The translations under genes and the position numbers were made by a program. From positions 1 to 51,844 of the forward strand of contig JAPPGK010000049.1 in assembly GCA_028821405.1 (NCBI GenBank): DNA of 51,844 nt, read 5' to 3'. Shown piece after piece: positions 8,368 through 18,400 of the stretch. Below the pieces are notes generated by a model. That model was not told the DNA's origin. It saw only the letters and a list, made by a program, of their open reading frames with translations, and did not search any database. How positions within the stretch are numbered: the first letter of the stretch is position 1; the number at the start of each line of letters is the position of its first letter. This DNA is from Gammaproteobacteria bacterium (GTDB lineage: Bacteria > Pseudomonadota > Gammaproteobacteria > Pseudomonadales > Azotimanducaceae).

Positions 8368-8956
8368 ATGAACCGCCGCAAGCTGGTCGGGTCGGTGGTC
8401 ACGGTGGGCATCCTGTCCGGCCTGCCGGTCGCAGGCGCGACGGAACGACCCAAGACGCCTCGGGACTTCACCGGACCGTTCTATCCCCGAGGGCCGCGGA
8501 ATCGAACGAGCGATCTGATCGTCGGTGAACCTCAGGCCGACGTGCTGCAACTGGCCGGACGCGTGCTGGCACCGAACGGTAGCCCACACGCCGGTGTTCT
8601 CGTCGACATCTGGCAGGCGGATCCGAACGGTCGCTACAAACACCCTCGCGACCGCGGCCAAGATAGCCTCATGGACGAGTTCCTGTACTGGGGCGAGTCA
8701 TCGACGGACGCCGAGGGGCGCTTCCAATTCCGCACCTATGTGCTGAGCGGGCCGCTACGCTGCGCGGCCCGCTCAGCACATCCACTACAAGGTGTGGCGG
8801 GAGGGCGAGGAACTCCTGACCAGCCAGATCTACTTCGTCGAACTCGGCGGCGCCCGCGGACTTGCTCGGTCGGAAGAAGCCGCCGCGCTGCAGACCGTCG
8901 GTCTCGAACGCCTGGGCGACGAAGGTGTTAGCGCGCAACTCGAGATCGTGATCTAG
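8368..8956 (+). pseudogene. Intradiol ring-cleavage dioxygenase, frameshifted
   Basis: The first 130 codons read as an exported intradiol dioxygenase: a Tat-like head (MNRRKLVGSVV), DFTGPFYPRG, VDIWQADPNGRYKHP carrying the first iron tyrosine, then GRFQFRTYV. The frame breaks near 8755. Skipping one C there restores GPYAARPAQHIHYKVWREG, with the second tyrosine and the His-x-His ligands, and the new frame runs to TAG at 8954-8956 (about 195 aa). All four iron ligands would then be present, so the break looks recent or is a sequencing error. It coincides with a perfect inverted repeat. Such enzymes cleave catechol-like rings using Fe(III); the substrate is unknown. Confidence 0.75.
8738..8781. 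repeat. Perfect 18-bp inverted repeat at the frameshift
   Basis: Arms 8738-8755 and 8764-8781 are exact reverse complements (starting ATGTGCTGAGCGGGCCGC), with an 8-base loop. The structure lies exactly where the dioxygenase should encode its GPY and HIH iron-ligand region. After frame correction one residue (Gln) still looks extra compared with the usual RPxHIH spacing. Confidence 0.9.
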
Positions 8957-9029
8957 CGAGGCAACCGACGCGCCATGCCGCAGGCGCGACCCTTGCAGTC
9001 GCCCGAGTTTTAGACGAACGGGCCTTTTA

Positions 9030-9125
9030 TTGTTCCAACGCGGGCGATGGCACGCCCGACGTGCGCGATGGCCGCGCCCCTACGCATCGCAACGCGCCAC
9101 GAACGCGGGCAAGGGGCGAGATACG
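9030..9125. repeat. GC-rich REP-like intergenic sequence
   Basis: The gap 8957-9155 has no supportable gene. It holds nested short motifs (ACGCGGGCGATGGC, GCGCGATGGCCGCG, GCGCCCCTACGCATCG) resembling the GTAGGGGC repeat family in inverse direction. It may act as the shared end of the convergent dioxygenase and TonB-dependent receptor genes. Confidence 0.35.
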
Positions 9126-9155
9126 TGGGCCGGCAACGCGCGGGACGGCCGCGCC

Positions 9156-12100
9156 TCAGCGATGGCTCGAGTACCCGAGACGGAAGTACGCGAACCTTCC
9201 ACCGGGGATGTCGTAGACGGAAGCATCGTAGCCGTTCAGCGATGCACTCATGCTGATCGGCGGATCGCGGTCGAGGAGGTTGTTCACACCCGCCGTCAGG
9301 GTAAGGTCTCCCCCGGCGACGGCGAAGGAATAGCGGGCCTGAACGTCATGCAGCGTCGTGCTCGCCAGGTGGTTCCGGGACGCGGTGTTGTCCGCGTGGT
9401 TCGGCATGGAGCAAAGGCCCAGGTTCGTCAGGCTGTCCGGGGAACCGTCCAGGAAGTCGCTGCAGCGTTCGGTCATGGCATCGGTATAGCGGATCGTCCA
9501 CGCCGCGCCCCACCGTTCAACACCGTAGTCGATGGCAAGCGAGGCCTTCCACTGCGGTTTGCCGCGATCCGACTCGGTTCGACCCTCAAGCGAACGCGTC
9601 TCGACGACACGTCCCGCCGCGTCCTGCAAGCGCTCGGTGAACTCGGCCAGATGCGTGCCCTGCCAATGCAGCCGCCATCTCGACCCGGCGGCGAAGACCA
9701 CCCCGAAGTCCCAACCTCGGGTCTCGATCGAGCCGACGTTGAACAGGGTGTTGCGGAATCGGGCGATGCCGCCGCGTTCGTTGCGCTCGATGAGTTCGCA
9801 GAGCACGGCAACCCCGTCGCGGTAGCAGCCGTCCAGCACCGACTGGGCATCGTAGCCGGTGATGGCGTCGTCGACCTCGTGCCGATAGTGGGCCAGTTCC
9901 ACACGCAACTCGTCGATCCAGGGGTGGCCCCTTGCCCACTGGGGACTCCAGGCGACGGCCAGCGACTCGCTCGCCGACGTCTCCGGTTCAAGACGTTCGT
10001 TGCCCCCGGTGAGTACGCTGATCTGGCCACCCAACTGCGTGTAGCTGCCATCCGCCGGCACCCCGTGGGCGACACAGTTGTCGATTACGTTCCGGCCAAC
10101 GTTGGTCGCCAGGAAGTTCGCGCACGGATCGGAAATAGCCGCGTCCAAACGGGTCAGGCCGCCGAACAACTCGCCGATGTTCGGTGCTCGGAATCCCTGC
10201 GCCCAAGAGGCGCGGACCTGGAGATCCGCCGTCAACCGCCAGCGAAGCCCCGTCTTGGCGGTGGTGTCGCTGTCGAAGGTGCTGTAGTCGAAGCGGCGGA
10301 TGGCCGCGGCGACATCGATCAACTCCGCACCCGGCAAGCCCGACACCAACGGGGCTTCCAGTTCGGCGTAGAACTCGGTGACCGTGTACCCGCCCGACGT
10401 GGGTTGCGCCGGCAGTCCCGCGGTGTCCCCCGCGGCGACCACCGGATCCGGGTCGAACCGGCCGTCCTGCCGGCGCCGCTCGAATCCGGCCGCGAAATCG
10501 AGCCCTCCGGCGGGTAGCGCCGCCAGTTCCCCCGTGACGTTGGCAACGAAGCCCTTCAACGTCTGCGAGCTCCGGTCTCTTTGCACGAAGCCGATCCAAT
10601 CCAGCATGGCATCGGTGATCGTGCCGCCGCCGGCCTGACCGCCCAGAAGATTGAGCGGGATACAGCCGGCAATCCGGGCGCAATCCGCCGGCGGGCCGAG
10701 GGCCTCGAGCATTCGACGGGCGTTGTGCGCGCCATGCTTGGTCTGCTCGGCGACGTTGCGGGACCAGATCAGGCTGGCGTCCCAAGCGAGCGCCCTGGGA
10801 AAGCCCGCCCAGATTCCCTCCACGCCTACAGCCGCATAGCGGGTGGCGACGTCCTGTTCGAAGATTCGCGGGCCGCTCTCGAGTGGGCGTCGGGTAAGGA
10901 AGCCCCCCGGACCGGCGTCGAAACCGAACGGGTTGTAGGGGTTGTCGGCGTCGATCACGATCCTGTCCATCAGGCTGCCGCTCTCCGCGAGCGTTCCCGC
11001 CCAGACCGGCTCGGGTGCCGCCTGGTTGGTCGACTCCCGGCGGTTGAACAACGCCCGCAGATTGAGGCGCAACGTTTCACTCGCCTCGTGGTCCAGGCGG
11101 GCGAACACGCCGGTGCGCCTCGACGGCGTGAGCACAAGGTTGTAGGCCGCGTAGTTGAACCGGTCGGCGTTGCTCCACGGATGGTAGTCGTCGTTCGGGC
11201 CGCACGGATCCCTCGGATCGTAGGTCGGCAACCCCGCGACGCCGTCGTTCAAGGCGCAGTTGACGAAACGCCCGGTATTCGGGTCGACGAAGATGACCCG
11301 TCCCTGGGGCGTAAAGGTACTGCCATGGGTCACGCCGGTACCGGGTTTCGGCCACCGGGTCTGATCGTGGTCCGCGGCATCGACCCGCGCCTGGTCGGTA
11401 TAGGCGAAGTGCGCAGACGCACTGGTGGCATCCCAAACACGGCCGAGAGCCAGCTCGAGGTCCCTCGTCTCGCCGCCGTTCTCGTGGCCGCCGATGTGCA
11501 CGTTGGCCGTCGTGCCATCCGCCTTGCGCGTGATGATGTTGACCACGCCGGCAATGGCGTCGGAACCGTAGATCGCCGAGGCGCCGTCGCGCAGCACTTC
11601 GATGCGTTCGACCACGCTCGCGGGTATCGTGTTCAGGTCGGTGGCGCCCGACACGCCGCTCCCGGACGAACCGTTCACCCACCGCAGGCCATCCACGAGG
11701 ACCAGCACACGCTTGGAACCCAAGTGGCGGAGATCGACCTGGGACGCGCCAGCGGCGACGCCGCCGCCGTCGGCAGGAAAGCCGAAGTTTCCGCTGCTGT
11801 TGAATCGCGTGGACAGCGGCGAACCCGACACCGGCAGGCGCGCCAGCAGATCGCCGATTGAACTGAGCCCCGAGCGGCTCTTGTCTTCCTCGTCCAGGGC
11901 GAGAACCGAGTCCCGCACGGTGAGCGGATCCCGGCGGATGCGCGACCCGGTCACCACGACATCCTCGATCGGCGCGTCTCCCGCAGGAACGGACTGGGCC
12001 GAGGACGCGGGTTCATCGGTCGCGCGGGGTGCGGGTTCCGCCCCCACCGTGGCGACCCACGCAAGTACCGCCCACGCGCCGAAGCCGAAGCGACAGAGGG

Positions 12101-12158
12101 CGACGGAAGGTCTGGTAACGCGGCGCCACAACCGCACCGGCGCGTCTCGTCTCGCCAC
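9156..12158 (-). CDS. TonB-dependent outer-membrane receptor
   Basis: 1000 residues with a GTG start. The basic head and VLAWVATVGA form a signal peptide. IEDVVVTGSRI is the TonB-box/plug entry. The plug domain follows (about residues 65-190: SSIGDLLARLP, VLVLVDGLRWVNG, IEVLRDGASAIYGSDAIAGVVNIITR), then a long 22-strand-type barrel ending in FAYFRLGYSSHR with a late aromatic residue. These receptors import large or scarce ligands using proton-motive force. The ligand is unknown. The start codon lies only 15 bp after the mtrB-like stop, on the same strand, which suggests co-transcription with the cytochrome-porin pair. That makes a metal or redox-linked ligand possible, but this is inference from context. 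Confidence 0.88.
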   Translation of the reverse strand: MARRDAPVRLWRRVTRPSVALCRFGFGAWAVLAWVATVGAEPAPRATDEPASSAQSVPAGDAPIEDVVVTGSRIRRDPLTVRDSVLALDEEDKSRSGLSSIGDLLARLPVSGSPLSTRFNSSGNFGFPADGGGVAAGASQVDLRHLGSKRVLVLVDGLRWVNGSSGSGVSGATDLNTIPASVVERIEVLRDGASAIYGSDAIAGVVNIITRKADGTTANVHIGGHENGGETRDLELALGRVWDATSASAHFAYTDQARVDAADHDQTRWPKPGTGVTHGSTFTPQGRVIFVDPNTGRFVNCALNDGVAGLPTYDPRDPCGPNDDYHPWSNADRFNYAAYNLVLTPSRRTGVFARLDHEASETLRLNLRALFNRRESTNQAAPEPVWAGTLAESGSLMDRIVIDADNPYNPFGFDAGPGGFLTRRPLESGPRIFEQDVATRYAAVGVEGIWAGFPRALAWDASLIWSRNVAEQTKHGAHNARRMLEALGPPADCARIAGCIPLNLLGGQAGGGTITDAMLDWIGFVQRDRSSQTLKGFVANVTGELAALPAGGLDFAAGFERRRQDGRFDPDPVVAAGDTAGLPAQPTSGGYTVTEFYAELEAPLVSGLPGAELIDVAAAIRRFDYSTFDSDTTAKTGLRWRLTADLQVRASWAQGFRAPNIGELFGGLTRLDAAISDPCANFLATNVGRNVIDNCVAHGVPADGSYTQLGGQISVLTGGNERLEPETSASESLAVAWSPQWARGHPWIDELRVELAHYRHEVDDAITGYDAQSVLDGCYRDGVAVLCELIERNERGGIARFRNTLFNVGSIETRGWDFGVVFAAGSRWRLHWQGTHLAEFTERLQDAAGRVVETRSLEGRTESDRGKPQWKASLAIDYGVERWGAAWTIRYTDAMTERCSDFLDGSPDSLTNLGLCSMPNHADNTASRNHLASTTLHDVQARYSFAVAGGDLTLTAGVNNLLDRDPPISMSASLNGYDASVYDIPGGRFAYFRLGYSSHR

Positions 12159-12173
12159 GTTAATCAGTCGCGT

Positions 12174-14264
12174 CTACAACGATGCCTCATACGATACACC
12201 GATCATGCTGACGGCGTAATGCGGCGCGGCGTTGCCGAACGTGAGAACGTTTCGAATTGCGTCCAACGAATCGACGAGCGCCCAATCTGCGCCTCTATAT
12301 CGTTCATGCCGAACTTGCAGAACCAACGCGCTCCCTTTGCGCAACTGGTACCAAGCATGGACGTCGACCGACGAGTGGTTCGAAACCAGGTCCGGGAACG
12401 GCAGCGACTGCCCCTTCATTTCAGTAGCGTAGCGCCCCGTTCCCAGGGACCGAACGTAGTCGAGGGAAAAATGCAGCCGGCCGTCTCTGAGGGCGCCCAC
12501 GTCCAAGCGCAAACCTGCGGTGTCGACGCCGTCCGCGATCGCGTAACGCCATTCCCCCCCGGTATAGCCGGACCTGCCGAAGGTTGCCGAATCAGACTCG
12601 TGGACAAGGTAGAAGCCGCTGACGGATACGTTGTTCGACGGCGCGTAGGCGATGTCGCCACCCCTTGCGCAGGTCCGGTCGTGCTGCAGGCCGAGAACGG
12701 ACTCGGTGTAGGCATGCCGACTGCACTCGGCCCGGACTTCGACGAACGCGCCGGTATTGGGTATGTCGTAGCCGACCCGCGCTCGCCAGGTGCGCTGCTC
12801 CCGCGCGGCCTGGTGGTAGCGACGGGTCAGCGGGTTGTTGCTCGTCGTGTCCCGGAATCGTGAGGCGCCCCGTTTCGCGTCGGTGAGCGCCAGCTTCATG
12901 CGAAATCCGTGTACGCCGCGTGCGCTTAGTTCGATCCGGTGACGCCGCTCCTCGTTGGCCGCAATCTCGGCCGGTTCACGCTGAACGCGATTCGCCTCGG
13001 TGTAGACGCCAAGGTTGATCCGTGGCATCACCCGGTAGGCCACGCCGAATTCCGTCGCTGATCGCTCGACATCGAAGGCGCGGCTGGAGGTCGGACCGAT
13101 CGTCAACGCCTCGCCAAGCACGGGCATGAAGGTCCGTGCCAACGTCTGGTTGTCGCGCTCGAATCGACGGTGTCTGGCCATCAACCGCAACCGGTCGGTG
13201 GGCCGCGCGACCAGGTGCACGGCCCCGTTGAACGACCTTGCACGCCCGTCCAGACTGTTCGCCGGGAGCGGGCCCGGGGCGAGCCTCGAGTTGGTCGTAT
13301 ATCGTTCGAAGACGGTGTCCTGTCGTGCTTCGCTCCAAGTCAGCGTCGCATGGGCTGCGACCCGGGCACCAAGCGTGTTCCTCGATATCAACGTCAAGGA
13401 ACGGGCGTCGTTGTCCGGTGCCAACGCCTTCCGCCCCCGGGGAACGGCAGGATCCCGCCAGGGGGTTTGCCACGCGAGGGCTCGGTTTTGGTTGCGAAAG
13501 CGCGAGTGGCGCAACTCGGCCGCGAGCGAAAAGGAGTCACCTTCCAGGCCGGTACCGGTGGTGAATTCCTCGGTCAGGAACTCGACGGGCTTCGCCAACC
13601 CCGTCGCCCGGTAGAGAAAGTCTGCAAAGGTCTCGTCGGTGCCAGATTTCGTTTCGCGCGAATAGTCCGCCCTCAGCCACCATCTTGGATCCGGTGCCAC
13701 GGCCAGGCGCACCGTCGTTCGACGACGTACCGTGCCACGCTCGAAGCGGATGCCCTCCCCGAGTCCGGACATGCCCGCGGTGTCGAAGGCCGCCACCCAA
13801 TCGCCTGGGAGCGTCAGTGATGCGCCGCCCGTGTACGGCGTCAAACCATCCTTGGAGATGTTGCGCGGCAAATCCCGCCGTTCGAGCCCGAGCTCGGTGC
13901 GATTGCCCTTGACGACGACACCCAAGGCACGCGAGTCGAGCGCCAAACGCCGCGCATGGGCCACGGTGGTTCGGCCGTTGTCGCCACGATGGCGGTGGTT
14001 GACGCCCAAGTCCCCATGAAGGCCCGCCTCGTCCAACCCGCTGTCCCTCCCGAACCGGGCCTGCGCATCCTCTACGTGGATGCCGCCCACGGTCCAGGTC
14101 GTCTGCTTCCGGGACGCCAGCTCGAACGGGCAAAGGCGGCAGCGCCAGCGGTCCGTGTCCACCTTGGCGTAGTTGGGTTGAACAAAGCTGTCGGCGCCGG
14201 CCAAGCATGCCCCCATTCCCCAGGCGCCGGTCGCCCCCGCCGCGATGAGGGTCCGCAATTTCAT
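12174..14264 (-). CDS. mtrB: MtrB/PioB-family outer-membrane porin of a decaheme conduit
   Basis: 696 residues from ATG 14264. Signal peptide MKLRTLIAAGATGAWGMGACLAGA, then DTDRWRCRLCPFE: cysteines 42 and 45 form the N-terminal CxxC pair typical of MtrB proteins, where these cysteines are known to matter in Shewanella. The rest is a long beta-barrel (about 26 strands expected), ending in SMIGVSYEASL. MtrB forms the sheath through which the periplasmic decaheme cytochrome crosses the outer membrane. The ATG overlaps the stop of the cytochrome gene (ATGA), so the two are translationally coupled. Homologues in iron oxidisers are called MtoB or PioB; the direction of electron flow cannot be told from sequence. 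Confidence 0.88.
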   Translation of the reverse strand: MKLRTLIAAGATGAWGMGACLAGADSFVQPNYAKVDTDRWRCRLCPFELASRKQTTWTVGGIHVEDAQARFGRDSGLDEAGLHGDLGVNHRHRGDNGRTTVAHARRLALDSRALGVVVKGNRTELGLERRDLPRNISKDGLTPYTGGASLTLPGDWVAAFDTAGMSGLGEGIRFERGTVRRRTTVRLAVAPDPRWWLRADYSRETKSGTDETFADFLYRATGLAKPVEFLTEEFTTGTGLEGDSFSLAAELRHSRFRNQNRALAWQTPWRDPAVPRGRKALAPDNDARSLTLISRNTLGARVAAHATLTWSEARQDTVFERYTTNSRLAPGPLPANSLDGRARSFNGAVHLVARPTDRLRLMARHRRFERDNQTLARTFMPVLGEALTIGPTSSRAFDVERSATEFGVAYRVMPRINLGVYTEANRVQREPAEIAANEERRHRIELSARGVHGFRMKLALTDAKRGASRFRDTTSNNPLTRRYHQAAREQRTWRARVGYDIPNTGAFVEVRAECSRHAYTESVLGLQHDRTCARGGDIAYAPSNNVSVSGFYLVHESDSATFGRSGYTGGEWRYAIADGVDTAGLRLDVGALRDGRLHFSLDYVRSLGTGRYATEMKGQSLPFPDLVSNHSSVDVHAWYQLRKGSALVLQVRHERYRGADWALVDSLDAIRNVLTFGNAAPHYAVSMIGVSYEASL

Positions 14265-15244
14265 CGTCGAAACAGGTTCCCCGAGGGATGGTTGGAGCCG
14301 TGGACCTCGCCGTGGCAATTGAGGCATGCCTTGGCGAGCAGAAACTCGGAGGTCGGGCGCGGCGGCAACTGATCGGGACCGAGCCCCAGACTGCGGTGGC
14401 CCGGCGACGAGTGACACGCCTGGCAAAGCTGCGGCGGTCTGCGAACGAGCAGCGCCGGCTGGTTGGACCCGTGGGGCGAATGGCAGAGCATGCAGTCCTC
14501 CACGACCGGCGGATGCTCCCACAGGAACGGTCCCCGCATTTGTGCATGGCAAGTGAAGCACGTCTCGTTGGCGGTGGCGCGAACATTGAGCTTGTCGTTG
14601 TCCGTGCCGTGAGGATCGTGGCAGTCGCGGCAGACGATCAGACTGTCGCGCAACGGATGGGCAGACCGCTTGAGCGCATCCGCCGCCACGTCGCGGTGGC
14701 AACCCCAGCAGGTCTCGTTCTGTGCCGTCATCGTGCGTACCGCATCCGTTTCGGCGTGGATACGATGGCAGTCCGCACAGGCCATGTCCGAGCTTTCGTG
14801 GGCACTGCCCGCCCAGCGCGCCCGCTCATAGGTCTGGTGGCATTGCAGGCACAGACCGTTCTGCAACGACGCTTCGGCGTTGCCCCGCTCGCCGAAGTTC
14901 AGGATCGGCTCGCGCTCGACGCCGTCCGGGAGGATCTGCCGACCGTGATCGCCAATGGGCCCGTGGCAGGCCTCGCACTGCAGGCCGGCCGGCGGTTCGG
15001 CGCCGCCCATCGCGAATGGGGATCGATCCACGGCGGGATGGCCATGCACGGTGGCGAACACGTCCAGGGTCGGAAACGGCTCCTCTTCGTCGTGGCAACC
15101 CAGGCACGTGTCGGCGCCCCGGCGGGAGTAGTCGCCGACGGCGAGCTTGTCGAGGAGGATGTCGTCCGCCGGTTCGACGGCTGCGGTGCCCGTCGCGGCG
15201 AATAGCAGTGAATAGGCCAAGGCCCCCAGACGCCGGGCATACAC
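14261..15244 (-). CDS. mtrA: MtrA/DmsE-family decaheme c-type cytochrome
   Basis: Ten CxxCH haem sites can be counted: CLGCH, CEACH, CLQCH, CADCH, CWGCH, CRDCH, CFTCH, CMLCH, CQACH, CLNCH. With the GTG at 15244 the protein has 327 residues, close to MtrA (333), and starts with a good signal peptide (YARRLGALAYSLLFAATGTAA). TTG 15268 and GTG 15415 are in-frame alternatives; the true start is unsure. The family forms a haem wire through the MtrB porin and exchanges electrons between periplasm and cell exterior. The gene leads a leftward operon with the porin and a TonB-dependent receptor. No MtrC/OmcA-like outer decaheme and no DmsAB reductase is nearby. dmsE or mtoA would be equally fair names. 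Confidence 0.92.
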   Translation of the reverse strand: MYARRLGALAYSLLFAATGTAAVEPADDILLDKLAVGDYSRRGADTCLGCHDEEEPFPTLDVFATVHGHPAVDRSPFAMGGAEPPAGLQCEACHGPIGDHGRQILPDGVEREPILNFGERGNAEASLQNGLCLQCHQTYERARWAGSAHESSDMACADCHRIHAETDAVRTMTAQNETCWGCHRDVAADALKRSAHPLRDSLIVCRDCHDPHGTDNDKLNVRATANETCFTCHAQMRGPFLWEHPPVVEDCMLCHSPHGSNQPALLVRRPPQLCQACHSSPGHRSLGLGPDQLPPRPTSEFLLAKACLNCHGEVHGSNHPSGNLFRR

Positions 15245-15456
15245 TCCCCGGGAACACGATGTGCCCAAACGCCGAAAACACCCCCGCGACCTTCGGGATC
15301 GTGGTCTCCCCAGCCCGCGGCCGCCCAGGTATTTCACGGCCTCCCCATCTAAAGCAACGCCAGACAGACGCCGACGATGCCGCGATTGTAGCCAAGCGAC
15401 CGTTCGATGTAGCACGTCGCCACCCCCGGTGCTAATGTCCGGCGTTGGAAGGGAAC
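15245..15456. promoter_or_regulatory. Divergent intergenic control region
   Basis: About 190-210 bp separate the leftward decaheme operon from the rightward exported-cytochrome cluster, so both promoters must lie here. A possible -10 (TAATGT, 15433-15438) precedes the rightward gene, but no convincing -35 or operator was seen. The rightward gene has a good ribosome site, GGAAGGGA, just before ATG 15457. Confidence 0.4.
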
Positions 15457-18400
15457 ATGAACCGTTTCCACGAGATTCTGTCCCGCACGCTGGTAGCGAT
15501 TGCGACCGGCGGCGTGGTTTTCGTGTCCGTTGCGGGCGAGCCGGCGATTCCCGGCGAGGACGGGTCCCGGGACGAGGCCGGCCGTTGGGTTTGGCAGATT
15601 ACCCAGCCGTTTCCGCTAGCAGCCCATCGGGACTTTGTGCCGGGCGCGCACTCGATGCCGGTGCAGCCCGACGTTCACGACCGCCTGTTGGCCTCAACAC
15701 CGGGCTCACCAAACGCGGTATTGACCTGTCCCGTGCCGCCATCGCGGTCCTTCCGGGACGACTCCAAGCCGAACATTCACGCAGGCGGTTCGAAATCGCT
15801 CGCTCTTGACGTCGCGCCGGGGAAGCCGTCGTCTAGCGGCTCGCCCAACTCCCCGGCCAGCCGGCATGCGGCCGGTGTGCAGGCGAGTCCCAAGCACGGC
15901 GTCGCGGGCAGCGCCGCGACGTCGGCCGGTGCAGGGGAGACCCACGCCGTTCCCCTGTTTCCCGCCGCGTCGGACGACTTCCGCGAAGGATTCGTGCGGG
16001 TCATCAACCATTCCGCCATGGGGGGCGAGGTGCGCATCACCGCGGTCGACGACGATGGCCACGTCAAGGATCCGATCACGCTTGCCATCGAGGCCGGCAC
16101 GACGGCGCACTTCAACTCCGGCGACCTTGAGCGCGGCAATGCCGCGAAGGGGATCTCTGGCAGCACGGGGGCGGGGTTCGGCGATGGGCGCCTCGCGCTG
16201 GAAAGCGACCTTGACATCGAGGTGCTGGCGTACGTGCGAACCGCCGACGGCTTCTTGACGGCGATGCACGATGTCGTCGCGTCCGACAACGGCGCTCATC
16301 GCGTGCCGACTTTCAATCCGTCGAGCAACCACGACCAGGTCAGCCGACTGCGTATCGTGAACCCCGGAGACCAGGCGGCCCCGGTGACGATTCGTGGCAT
16401 CGATGACCTTGGCCACTCGCCTGACACCGTTGTCGAGCTCAACATCCCGCCGGGTGCCGCCCGGACACTTGACGCTCAGCTATTGGAATCCGGCGGCGAG
16501 CACGGGCCGGGACTCGGCGACGGCGCGGGCAAATGGCGGCTGATCGTGGCGTCCGGGCAGCCGATCGAAGTCATGAGCCTGCTCGAAAGCCCCACGCGCC
16601 ACTTGTCCAATCTGTCCACGACACCCGCCAAGGACGACGAAGGCGTCCATACGGTGCCGCTGTTCCCCGCGGCGGGAGGCGAACGCCAGGGTTTCGTTCG
16701 CATCATCAACCACGCCGATGCCCCTGGCGTTATCCAGATTCGCGCTTTCGACGACTCCGACTGGGACTACGGTGCGGTCACGTTGAGCCTCGACGCCAAC
16801 GCCGTCGCGCACTTCAACTCCGACGACCTCGAGACCGGCAATCCGCTAAAGGGTCTGTCCGGTGGCGTTGGTTCAGGCCAGGGAGATTGGCGTTTGGAAC
16901 TCACCGGCGACGTCGACCTCGAGGTGTTGGCCTATGTTCGGACGCAACAGGGCTTCCTTACCGCGATGCACGATATCGCGCCAAGCATCGGCGTCCGCCA
17001 CCGGGTCGCGGTCTTCAACCCCGCCAGCAACCATGACCAGGTCAGTCGACTACGCATCGTCAATGCGGCCGACCAAGCGACCGAGGTCGCGATTTCCGGC
17101 GTAGACGGCGCCGGCACGACCCCGGACAGCGAGGTCCGGCTAACCGTGCCGGGCGGCCAATCCCGGACGATCTCGGCACAGCAGCTCGAGTCGGGATCCG
17201 ATGGGATCGAAGGGCATCTAGGCGATGGGGTGGGCAAGTGGCAGCTCAACGTCCGGTCCGAACAGCCGATCATGGTCATGAGCCTGCTGTCGTCGCCCAC
17301 CGGTCACCTGACCAACCTGTCGACCGCCCCCGGCCGCGGTGCCGGCGCGACCGCCACGGAGGTGTTCGAAGCGCTGGTCGCGGCACCGGTACTGGAGGCG
17401 AAATGCGTCAACTGCCACGTCGAAGGCGGAGCATCGGGCACTACGCGGCTGGTATTCGTGTCAACCGCGAATTCGGATCACCGCGCCTTGAACCTCACGG
17501 CCATCAGGAACTTCGTGGCCACGGTTGAAGACGGCGCAGCGCTCCTCCTGGAGAAGATCCAAGGCATCGGCCACGGGGGTGGCGAACAGGTGCCAGGCGG
17601 TTCCCAGGATTTCCAGAACGTCGCCTGGTTCCTCGATCTGCTGGGTCGGGAAGCGGCGGCCGTCTCGGCATCGGCCGAGACCCTCTTTGATGTCGTCACC
17701 ATGGCCTCGCCGCGCACCGTGCTACGTCGGGCCGCGCTGCTCTTCGCGGGGAGGACACCCACGCCGGCCGAATACGATTTCGTGGAAACGGGCACCGAGA
17801 GCAACCTGCGCGAGGCGATTCGGAACCTGATGACGGGACCGCGTTTCCACGAGTTCCTGCTCAGGGCGGCCAACGACCGCTTGCTGACGGACCGGTTCGT
17901 GGCCGAGAACACCCTGGAGAATCGCGGCCACTTCTTCCATTTCGACAACAAGTACTACCGACTTCGCGGCGCCGCCGTCAACAACGGGGCGCACCGCGAA
18001 TTCAACGAGTGGCACAACGCCGTCCAGTACGGCGTCGCCCGGGCGCCGCTGGAGTTGATCGCCCACGTTGCGGAGAACGACCTTCCCTACACCGAGGTGC
18101 TCACCGCCGACTACGTCATGGCGAATCGGTTGGCGAAGGAGAGCTACACGGGCAAGGGTGCCTTGGACCATCCCGAGGATGTTCACCACTTCCGCCCCAC
18201 GCGAATCACCGACTACTACACCCACACGACGGGCTATCGCGCCAGGTTCGAGCCCAACATCGGTTTGCGAATCCTCTCGCCCGGTGACGGCAAGACGGCG
18301 ATTCCCCATGCCGGCCTCCTCAACACCTTCGTGTTCCTGAAGCGCTATCCGACCACCGCCACCAACCGCAACCGGGCTCGCGCGCGGTGGACCTACTACC

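Noticed and set aside
10581-11861. Open frame of 426 codons on the plus strand
   Set aside because: Antisense to the TonB-dependent receptor, whose plug and barrel signatures are clear.
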